Assembly: GCA_903876465.1 (NCBI GenBank)
Contig: CAIRAF010000022.1
Location: 1-6,441, forward strand
DNA: 6,441 nucleotides
Direction of reading: 5' to 3'
From: an uncultured bacterium
Lineage (GTDB): Bacteria > Patescibacteriota > Minisyncoccia > Phycocordibacterales > PALSA-1337
In this document: positions 1 through 5,393 of the stretch, piece after piece
Numbering within the stretch: position 1 is the first letter of the stretch
Layout: each line of letters begins with the position of its first letter
Translations under genes and position numbers: made by a program
Notes under the pieces: generated by a model
What the model was told of the DNA's origin: nothing
What the model saw: only the letters and a program-made list of their open reading frames with translations
The model's database searches: none

Positions 1-2
1 CA

Positions 3-1127
3 TCAAAATCCAGTAAACCTGTGAAAAAGCTAACTGGCGCTAATAAAGCTAAGGATTTTGAAGTGCGCGCCAATAAACTCATTGCCAAAGGCAAGAGTCG
101 TGGTTTCGTTACATATGATGAGATTCTAAAGGAATTTCCACAAATTGAAAATGACATCATGTTTTTGGATGAGCTTTATACCAAGTTCACTACAGCTAAC
201 GTTGATGTTCTTGAAGGTGGAGGTTTACTTGAAGTTGAGGATTTGAAAGAAAAGGATTCAAAGAAGTCTCACTACTCACGTACTGGATCTGATTCCGGTT
301 ACGATTCTATCCAAATGTATTTGAAGGAGATTGGCCAGTATCCTCTCATCAATGCCAGTATGGAAAAAGAATTGGCAAAGCGAATTCAGAATGGTGATGA
401 AGAAGCTAAAAATCTTCTCGCCAAAGCCAACCTTCGTCTCGTCGTCTCTATTGCTAAGAAGTATGTTGGACGTTCTCCAGACCTAACTTTGCTTGATCTT
501 ATACAAGAGGGAAATCTTGGTTTGTTCCGCGCAGTTGATAAGTTCGACTGGACCAAAGGATATAAGTTTTCTACTTACGCTACTTGGTGGATTCGTCAGG
601 CCATAACTCGCGCTCTTGCTGATCAGTCACGTACTATCCGTGTGCCAGTTCACATGGTGGAAACTATTGCCAAGTATAAGCAGGTTGTACGCCGTCTAAC
701 TCATGACCTGGGTCGTGAACCTCTCCCAGATGAGATTGCTACAGAAATGGGAATGGACACAGATAAGATTTACCAGATTGAGAAGATTGAGCAGGATGTT
801 GTCTCTCTCGAAAATCCAGTTGGTGACGATGATGACGGCAAGTCTACACTCGGTGATTTCATTGCCGATGATAAGATACTTTCTCCTGAACAAGAGTCAT
901 CACGCCGTATTCTTCGTGATCAGGTCAATCTCATTTTGAATGATTTGTCAGAGAAGGAACGTAAGATTCTCGAAATGCGTCATGGTTTGAATGACGGTAT
1001 CACTCACACTCTTGAAGAGGTGGGTAGGGAATTCGGTGTTACTCGTGAGCGTATTCGTCAGATTGAAGCCAAGGCTCATGAGAAGATAAGGCAACACGAT
1101 CAGTCAAATAGGTTGAAGAATTATTAG
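3..1127 (+). CDS. rpoD: Primary RNA polymerase sigma-70 factor (RpoD/SigA), 5'-partial
   Basis: Directs core RNA polymerase to housekeeping promoters in the cytoplasm. Numbering from the GTG at 21: region 1.1 is at about 12-60 (LIAKGKSRGFVTYDEIL), the mark of a primary sigma. Region 1.2 is at about 94-125. Region 2 is at about 126-210, with LLDLIQEGNLGLF, then FSTYATWWIRQAITRAL (-10 recognition and melting) and IRVPVHMVE. Region 3 is at about 215-290. Region 4 ends in the -35-binding helix-turn-helix at about 329-352 (LEEVGREFGVTRERIRQIEA). The large nonconserved insert of proteobacterial RpoD is absent. The frame is open from GTG 21 back to base 3 (S-K-S-S-K-P) and no Shine-Dalgarno precedes 21, so the true start is probably outside the window. 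The C-terminal tail (KIRQHDQSNRLKNY) departs from the usual KLRHPSRS...LRxF ending. Function is near certain. The start is unknown. Confidence 0.96.
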   Translation, partial: SKSSKPVKKLTGANKAKDFEVRANKLIAKGKSRGFVTYDEILKEFPQIENDIMFLDELYTKFTTANVDVLEGGGLLEVEDLKEKDSKKSHYSRTGSDSGYDSIQMYLKEIGQYPLINASMEKELAKRIQNGDEEAKNLLAKANLRLVVSIAKKYVGRSPDLTLLDLIQEGNLGLFRAVDKFDWTKGYKFSTYATWWIRQAITRALADQSRTIRVPVHMVETIAKYKQVVRRLTHDLGREPLPDEIATEMGMDTDKIYQIEKIEQDVVSLENPVGDDDDGKSTLGDFIADDKILSPEQESSRRILRDQVNLILNDLSEKERKILEMRHGLNDGITHTLEEVGREFGVTRERIRQIEAKAHEKIRQHDQSNRLKNY

Positions 1128-1130
1128 GAA
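1126..1130 (+). promoter_or_regulatory. Shine-Dalgarno site overlapping the sigma factor stop codon
   Basis: AGGAA lies 6 nt before the ATG at 1137 and overlaps the TAG stop at 1125-1127. This suggests the two genes share an mRNA and that translation of the second may be coupled to the first. It is the only convincing Shine-Dalgarno site at a start codon in the window. Confidence 0.6.
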
Positions 1131-1136
1131 TATTAT

Positions 1137-1772
1137 ATGAGTTACTTCTTTGTAAAAAGTTTTGAAGAAGACTTTTCGACTAAGACATTAGTCAATAAGA
1201 AGAAAGTAACTTTTCAGACCCTTGATGATATTTTGAAGACAAATATTATCAAACCAAATACAAAAAGTTTTGGTCAAAAAAGACGTCTAAGTACGACCAT
1301 TCTTAATAGAAACTATACAAAAACATATCGCCCTCAAGGTATAATATTTCAGACAAACATAAAACCGTCTTATGTTTTGCCTTTTGATTTAGTCTTGCTT
1401 TCTGATGCAGAGAAAATCGTGGTTCATTACTATAGGATTAAGAATAATCTGCATTTGTATTATAATCACAAACTTATCGATGGATATGAGGAATTTGTAT
1501 TTAAAGACATAAATGAAGTAATGAAGAAATTTGATTCTCCAGCATCGGCATGGAGGGCTCTCAATAAATTCAGAATAAAGAATGGTAAGGAAGCTTTACC
1601 TAAACCAAAATTTAGATTAGCAGAATATAATGAGGTTGTGTTTTTCAGGTCTGTTAAAATTAAACCTGTCGCATTATTTGGCTATCAAAAACTCGCTTCT
1701 GAATTGGCTCATAAATATAATCTGCCACATTTTAGATCAGCAAGGGCTTTTTATAATAAGTTGGAGAAGTGA
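1137..1772 (+). CDS. Unrecognised basic protein, 211 aa, in operon with the sigma factor
   Basis: I do not recognise this family. The protein is rich in Lys, Arg, Tyr and Phe, has no cysteine, no signal peptide and no hydrophobic segment long enough to span a membrane, so it is probably cytosolic. A central stretch at about 65-107 (QGIIFQTNIKPSYVLPFDLV, then IVVHYYRI) looks like alternating beta strands. A helical part follows at about 125-150 (INEVMKKFDSPASAWRALNK). The C-terminal end at about 175-210 (KPVALFGYQKLASELAHKYN, then LPHFRSARAFYNKL) looks like a compact, positively charged helical unit. The ATG is supported by AGGAA six bases upstream, and the gene begins 9 nt after the sigma factor stop. 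A strong terminator follows, so it is the last gene of the operon. A role tied to transcription or nucleic acid binding would fit its charge and position but is only a guess. It is probably a real gene, given the long open frame and the Shine-Dalgarno. Confidence 0.85.
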   Translation: MSYFFVKSFEEDFSTKTLVNKKKVTFQTLDDILKTNIIKPNTKSFGQKRRLSTTILNRNYTKTYRPQGIIFQTNIKPSYVLPFDLVLLSDAEKIVVHYYRIKNNLHLYYNHKLIDGYEEFVFKDINEVMKKFDSPASAWRALNKFRIKNGKEALPKPKFRLAEYNEVVFFRSVKIKPVALFGYQKLASELAHKYNLPHFRSARAFYNKLEK

Positions 1773-1785
1773 GTGATTTGTGCCC

Positions 1786-1815
1786 AAAATAGCCCTAATT
1801 CGAGGGTTATTTTTG
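1786..1815 (+). terminator. Intrinsic terminator of the sigma factor operon
   Basis: An 11-bp stem pairs 1786-1796 (AAAATAGCCCT) with 1803-1813 (AGGGTTATTTT), including one G-U pair. The loop is 6 nt (AATTCG), and the right arm runs into a T-tract ending at 1814. It starts 14 nt after the stop of the 211-aa gene. The A-rich left flank means it could also work on the opposite strand, but no minus-strand gene ends here. Confidence 0.82.
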
Positions 1816-1826
1816 CACCGTTTTCT

Positions 1827-1861
1827 TTTACCCTAATTAATTTTTATGTTATCCTTTAGCC
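1827..1861 (+). promoter_or_regulatory. Probable leaderless promoter of the 82-aa gene
   Basis: TTTACC at 1827-1832 (4 of 6 to the -35 consensus), a 17-nt spacer, then TATCCT at 1850-1855 (4 of 6 to the -10 consensus). Only 6 nt (TTAGCC) separate the hexamer from the ATG, so transcription would start at or within a base or two of the start codon. No Shine-Dalgarno is present. The hexamers are weak singly. The spacing and the parallel with 2432-2444 support the call. Confidence 0.5.
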
Positions 1862-2110
1862 ATGAATGAATCAACAGAAAAACCAGAAGGAATATATATT
1901 CGACCAGAGAAAGATATTACAACAAAGACAGAAGCTGAAGACTATGTAAGGATGTATCTCCAGGAATGTGCTGTCATGCAAAATAATGATTCTGAATACC
2001 CTAATATACAAAAGATTCTTGACGAGCTTACTTCTGACAAAATAACTCCGACTGAAGCTGTTGAGCGTGCAAAGGTGATAAGATTTTCAAAGATGGAGAA
2101 GATTGGATAA
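1862..2110 (+). CDS. Small acidic hypothetical protein, 82 aa
   Basis: No family recognised. The product is acidic and probably mostly helical, with one cysteine at residue 36 and no signal peptide or membrane segment. Residues about 22-37 (TEAEDYVRMYLQEC) and 48-75 (PNIQKILDELTSDKITPTEA, then VERAKVI) look like two amphipathic helices joined by a short linker. The ILDEL...ITPTEAVERA pattern recalls the short helix-turn-helix-like repeats of many small bacterial proteins of unknown role. The start is the first ATG in frame and sits just after a -10-like hexamer, which suits a leaderless message. The gene stands alone between the terminator at 1786-1815 and a convergent small gene, with its own candidate terminator at 2157-2180. 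Coding status rests on the open frame, plausible composition and flanking signals. Confidence 0.7.
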   Translation: MNESTEKPEGIYIRPEKDITTKTEAEDYVRMYLQECAVMQNNDSEYPNIQKILDELTSDKITPTEAVERAKVIRFSKMEKIG

Positions 2111-2118
2111 GTTGTTAT

Positions 2119-2151
2119 AAAAAATAGAGCGCCGCAACAGATGCGACGCTC
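2119..2151 (-). terminator. Strong intrinsic terminator for the minus-strand small gene
   Basis: On the minus strand a 10-bp stem pairs GAGCGTCGCA (2151-2142) with TGCGGCGCTC (2136-2127), with one U-G pair and a 5-nt loop, followed by TATTTTTT down to 2119. On the plus strand the wobble becomes a C-A mismatch and the 3' flank is only ATTGTTT, so the signal is polarised to the minus strand. It begins 17 nt after the stop of the 59-aa ORF. Confidence 0.85.
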
Positions 2152-2156
2152 ATTGT

Positions 2157-2180
2157 TTGATCCGGGGATCAATTGTTTTT
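2157..2180 (+). terminator. Possible intrinsic terminator of the 82-aa gene
   Basis: A 6-bp stem pairs TTGATC (2157-2162) with GATCAA (2167-2172) around a CGGG loop, followed by TTGTTTTT. The stem is short, so efficiency may be modest. On the minus strand there is no T-tract, so it acts on plus-strand transcripts only. It overlaps the stop codon of the convergent 59-aa ORF. Confidence 0.5.
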
Positions 2181-2348
2181 GATGGCAGGAGCCACGGGAA
2201 AATTTTCTTCAACAAACTCGATCGGAATGACACATTGGTTGGCTTTCTTTTGTGCGGTGTGCAGATCCGTTGTGTCTATTCGACCAGGGTTTGCGAATGC
2301 ATTTTCCGTTAGCGTTTGCCACTCTGCAATACTAATTGAGGTGTTCAT
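2169..2348 (-). CDS. Small hypothetical protein, 59 aa, in its own transcription unit
   Basis: ATG at 2348-2346, TGA at 2171-2169. The translation begins MNTSISIAEWQTLTENAFAN and ends FPVAPAIKNN. It is hydrophilic, with one Trp (10) and one Cys (39), no signal peptide and no membrane segment. A middle part (TDLHTAQKKANQCVIPIEFV, residues 27-46) looks like a helix followed by a strand. No family recognised. Support for a real gene comes mainly from its surroundings: a near-consensus sigma-70 promoter about 24 nt upstream and a strong terminator 17 nt downstream, both on this strand and otherwise unexplained. No Shine-Dalgarno is visible in the leader. Alternatively, the transcript of roughly 250 nt could be a noncoding RNA. 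The larger plus-strand ORF across the same bases lacks such signals. Confidence 0.62.
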   Translation of the reverse strand: MNTSISIAEWQTLTENAFANPGRIDTTDLHTAQKKANQCVIPIEFVEENFPVAPAIKNN

Positions 2349-2371
2349 AATAAATTTTTCAATCTAACGTT

Positions 2372-2406
2372 TGGATGAATTGTATCACTTTTTTATATAA
2401 AGTCAA
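2372..2406 (-). promoter_or_regulatory. Near-consensus sigma-70 promoter of the minus-strand small gene
   Basis: Read on the minus strand: TTGACT (2406-2401, 5 of 6 to the -35 consensus), a 16-nt spacer, then TACAAT (2384-2379, 5 of 6 to the -10 consensus) preceded by TGA, giving an extended -10 TGn motif. The expected transcription start is about 2372, leaving a leader of about 24 nt to the ATG. This is the best promoter in the window. It lies back to back with the -10 element of the helicase gene. Confidence 0.8.
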
Positions 2407-2431
2407 TAGAGGAGATAGGTAAACTTGACGC

Positions 2432-2444
2432 TATAATTAGCCCC
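2432..2444 (+). promoter_or_regulatory. Leaderless promoter (-10 element) of the helicase-nuclease gene
   Basis: A perfect TATAAT at 2432-2437 is followed by only 7 nt (TAGCCCC) before the ATG at 2445, so the expected +1 is the last C or the A of the start codon. No -35 hexamer sits at the right distance (2409-2414 is GAGGAG), and there is no TGn extension. The AGGAG at 2410-2414 is about 30 nt from the ATG, too far to act as a ribosome binding site. Confidence 0.68.
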
Positions 2445-5393
2445 ATGCCTGCCATTACCTCACCAGAATTCGACCTCCAGTACAAACGTCTGAACAAGGC
2501 CCAAAAGGAGGCTGTGGACGCTATAGAAGGTCCTGTCATGGTCATTGCTGGCCCTGGTACTGGCAAGACGACTATTCTGACGTTAAGAATTGCGAACATT
2601 CTCAAACAAACAGACACTCCAGCCCATGGCATCCTCGCAATTACTTATACTGACGCTGGTGTTAAAGCCATGCGTTCCAAGCTTCATAAAGTTATTGGTA
2701 ATCGTGCGCATGAAGTGGCAATACACACATTTCATAGTTTTGCAGCGGCGATGATTGCCGAGTATCCTGATCATTTTCTTCACCTTGATGGCTTACGACA
2801 TATGGCTGATGTTGAGCAGGAGACACTTATAAGAAAAATAATTGAAGCACCACAATTTGCCGATATTCATCCGCTTGGTAAACCAGATGCATATATTTCA
2901 GGAATATTGAGTGCCATTGATTCTTCAAAGAGAGAAGCTCATACACCAGAATTTGTTTTGGAACATGCTAAGAAAGAGATTAAGAGAATTGAGAATGACG
3001 AAGATTCAATTTCGACTCGTGGCGTATCGAAAGGAAAATTGAAAGCAGACGCTCTGGAGCAAATAGAAAAATGTAAGAGAACAATACTTTTTGCTGAAGT
3101 CTATAAGCTTTATGAAGAAAAGAAAAAGGAGGCAAAGCGAATGGATTTTAATGATTTGATTAAAGAATTGCTCGAAGCTTTCAAAAGAGATGAATTATTA
3201 CTTCGTCTTATTCAAGAGAGATTTCTCTATATCATGGTTGATGAACATCAGGACACCAATGATTCTCAAAATTTGATCATTGCTCATCTGGCTGAATTCT
3301 TTAAAACGCCAAATATCTTTATTGTCGGTGATGAGAAACAGGCTATTTATCGTTTTCAAGGAGCTTCAGTTGATAATTTCCTCGCTCTGCAAAAGCATTG
3401 GAAAGAGATGAAGGTTATTAAGCTTGATACAAACTATCGTTCACATCAGAATATTCTCGATGCAAGTTTTTCAATGATTGAGAATAACTATGAAGGTGAT
3501 GAAAATAGTGATTTACGAGTGGAATTGAAGTCGGGTGGTGGCGCATTACGTCCAATCGATATTGTTACTGGTGAAAATGTGTCTGCAATAGAATCTTATT
3601 TGGTTAAGGAATTGCAAGAAATTACTAGAGCTGAACCTGCATCAACCGTCGCCATTATCACTCGACGAAATCGCGATCTTGAGCGCATTATTCGTCTACT
3701 TGAGTCAAATCACGTACCAGTATCATCTGAAAGAAGTGTTGATATATTTCATCATCCAGTTGGTGCGACATTCTTTGATCTTATTGAATATTTGAATGAC
3801 TCATCGCAAGTAGATGCACTTGGTAGAACTATCGCAGCTGGACTCTGGGGACTTTCCTTTGACGACTCTATTTTAATTAACAAATTGCTTCGTAGCGGTT
3901 TGACAACAGATTTGGAAAAGAAAATTCCTAACTTACTACATCTTCAAAGAAAAATGCTCAATGATGGGGCTGTCGGTTTTATTATAGAAACAGCCGAAAT
4001 GTCTGGTTTTACTGAACTTATAGCTTATGATCCAGCATATATTCACGTCTGGCGTGGTATAACAGCTTTAGCTGAATCAATTGCGCGTGACGGGCGTATT
4101 GATAGTCCACGTGAACTTATAGGGGCTATGCTGGCCTATAGATTGTCTGCTGAATCAAAGACTGTGAAAGTGTCAGTTGGTGCACCGGATCTCGCAATAC
4201 AGGCATTAACTGCCCATGGTTCGAAGGGTCTTGAATTTGACTATGTTTTCATTCCGTATGCCACAGAAGAAGCTTGGATAGGGCGTGCCAGAGGTGCCTC
4301 TTTCGTTTTACCTCAAAAGAAAGTTACAGATCATGACGTTAAAGATACTAGACGCCTTTTCTATGTCGCCCTCACTCGTGCCAAGAAGCATGCTGTTATT
4401 TTAGTTGGAAAAGAAGAGTCAGACGGTAAGGAATTAACGCCACTAAGGTTCATTGGAGAATTGAATGAGAAGACGATGAAAGAGATTAACTTAAAGCGTG
4501 AGAATATTGGACAGAAGATAAATAGTTCAAATAAAGACACTGGCAATAATGACTATGCTGACAAAATTATTAACCTCACGAAGAAAATCTTACTCGATAC
4601 TGGCTTATCAGTTACAGCACTGAATAATTTCATAAAATGCCCAAGCCAGTTTATTTACAATAGTATATTGAAATTACCTCAAGCTCCATCACCTTCTTCA
4701 GAAAAGGGTACAGCCATGCACGAAGCCATGGACGCTGTGTGGAAAGAAGATATTGAAAAAAGAAAGGCCTTAAGAATAGAAGAAATAATAATAAATTCCG
4801 TTGATGAATATTTGAAAACTTCATTTTTATCGAGTTTAGAAAAAGAGGCTGTAAAAAAGGAGTTATTTAATGATGCGCCAATTGTCGCAAAAGCTTTGGA
4901 AGCGCATTTCTCAGTTAAAGGACCAGTTTCTACTGAAAGATGGGTTAAGACTGTTTTTAATGGAACACTTGATTCAAGTCCAGTAGCTATTCCGATTCAT
5001 GGAAAATTGGATGCTATTGTAGAATCTGGTAATGAAGTAAATGTTTTTGATTATAAGACTAAACAAGCCATGTCAGAAGCTGAGATAAAGGGTGAGACAA
5101 AGAACTCAACAGGTGATTATTTCCGTCAGCTGACCTTCTATAAACTACTCTTACAAGATGACCCAAAATTTCGTATAAGAAAAATAATTCCAGCCCTTGT
5201 CTTTATTTCTCCTGATAAGAAGGATAGATGTCCCACTATAACTTTACCTATCAATGAAACAGATATTGAAGTAGTAAAAAAGCATATCCAGACACTTGTT
5301 GATGCTGTGTGGACCGGTTCAATTATAGAAGCGAATTGTGGAGACGAAAAATGCTACTGGTGTGGATTGAAACAAGTGAGATTGGGGAGGTAA
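2445..5393 (+). CDS. UvrD/PcrA-type SF1A helicase fused to a PD-(D/E)XK (RecB-like) nuclease, 982 aa
   Basis: An ATP-driven 3'-5' DNA translocase or helicase with a C-terminal nuclease, expected to process DNA ends or lesions. Helicase motifs in order: Q motif LNKAQKEAV (16-24), Walker A AGPGTGKT (35-42), Ia ILAITYTDAG (63-72), Ic IHTFHSF (93-99), II VDEHQD (265-270), III GDEKQAIYRFQGAS (295-308), IV NYRSHQNIL (330-338), V LTAHGSKGLEFDYVFI (588-603), VI RRLFYVALTRAKK (636-648). The nuclease domain runs from about 720 to 982: TALNNFIKCPSQF (724-736), GTAMHE with H759, GKLDAI with D856, FDYKT with D869 and K871, and QLTFY with Q895. Cysteines 732, 965, 970 and 973 could hold an Fe-S cluster as in AddB and Cas4, but the spacing is unusual. 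Motif II has His where Tyr or Phe is usual. At 982 aa it exceeds plain UvrD/PcrA (about 720) and is shorter than AddA or RecB. It stands alone, without a visible AddB or RecC partner. The helicase and nuclease calls are secure. The cellular role is inferred. Confidence 0.95.
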   Translation: MPAITSPEFDLQYKRLNKAQKEAVDAIEGPVMVIAGPGTGKTTILTLRIANILKQTDTPAHGILAITYTDAGVKAMRSKLHKVIGNRAHEVAIHTFHSFAAAMIAEYPDHFLHLDGLRHMADVEQETLIRKIIEAPQFADIHPLGKPDAYISGILSAIDSSKREAHTPEFVLEHAKKEIKRIENDEDSISTRGVSKGKLKADALEQIEKCKRTILFAEVYKLYEEKKKEAKRMDFNDLIKELLEAFKRDELLLRLIQERFLYIMVDEHQDTNDSQNLIIAHLAEFFKTPNIFIVGDEKQAIYRFQGASVDNFLALQKHWKEMKVIKLDTNYRSHQNILDASFSMIENNYEGDENSDLRVELKSGGGALRPIDIVTGENVSAIESYLVKELQEITRAEPASTVAIITRRNRDLERIIRLLESNHVPVSSERSVDIFHHPVGATFFDLIEYLNDSSQVDALGRTIAAGLWGLSFDDSILINKLLRSGLTTDLEKKIPNLLHLQRKMLNDGAVGFIIETAEMSGFTELIAYDPAYIHVWRGITALAESIARDGRIDSPRELIGAMLAYRLSAESKTVKVSVGAPDLAIQALTAHGSKGLEFDYVFIPYATEEAWIGRARGASFVLPQKKVTDHDVKDTRRLFYVALTRAKKHAVILVGKEESDGKELTPLRFIGELNEKTMKEINLKRENIGQKINSSNKDTGNNDYADKIINLTKKILLDTGLSVTALNNFIKCPSQFIYNSILKLPQAPSPSSEKGTAMHEAMDAVWKEDIEKRKALRIEEIIINSVDEYLKTSFLSSLEKEAVKKELFNDAPIVAKALEAHFSVKGPVSTERWVKTVFNGTLDSSPVAIPIHGKLDAIVESGNEVNVFDYKTKQAMSEAEIKGETKNSTGDYFRQLTFYKLLLQDDPKFRIRKIIPALVFISPDKKDRCPTITLPINETDIEVVKKHIQTLVDAVWTGSIIEANCGDEKCYWCGLKQVRLGR

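Noticed and set aside
703..939. ORFs on both strands inside the sigma factor gene
   Set aside because: They overlap the conserved regions 3-4 of a well supported sigma-70 protein and have no signals of their own.
1942..2172. Minus-strand 76-aa ORF opposite the 82-aa gene
   Set aside because: It would run through the strong minus-strand terminator at 2119-2151, starts inside the end of the 59-aa gene region, and looks like the reverse-strand shadow of the 82-aa gene.
2173..2367. Plus-strand 64-aa ORF
   Set aside because: It is antisense to the 59-aa minus-strand ORF, which has a near-consensus promoter and terminator. The plus ORF has no promoter or ribosome site, and its Cys/Val/Ser-rich product looks like a shadow translation.
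2425..2430. TTGACG as a -35 element for the helicase gene
   Set aside because: Only one base separates it from the TATAAT, far short of the 16-18 nt needed, and a -10 at the right distance would fall inside the coding region.
2393..2783. Minus-strand 79- and 66-aa ORFs inside the helicase gene
   Set aside because: They lie opposite the Q motif, Walker A and motif Ia of the helicase. No promoter or ribosome site was seen for them.
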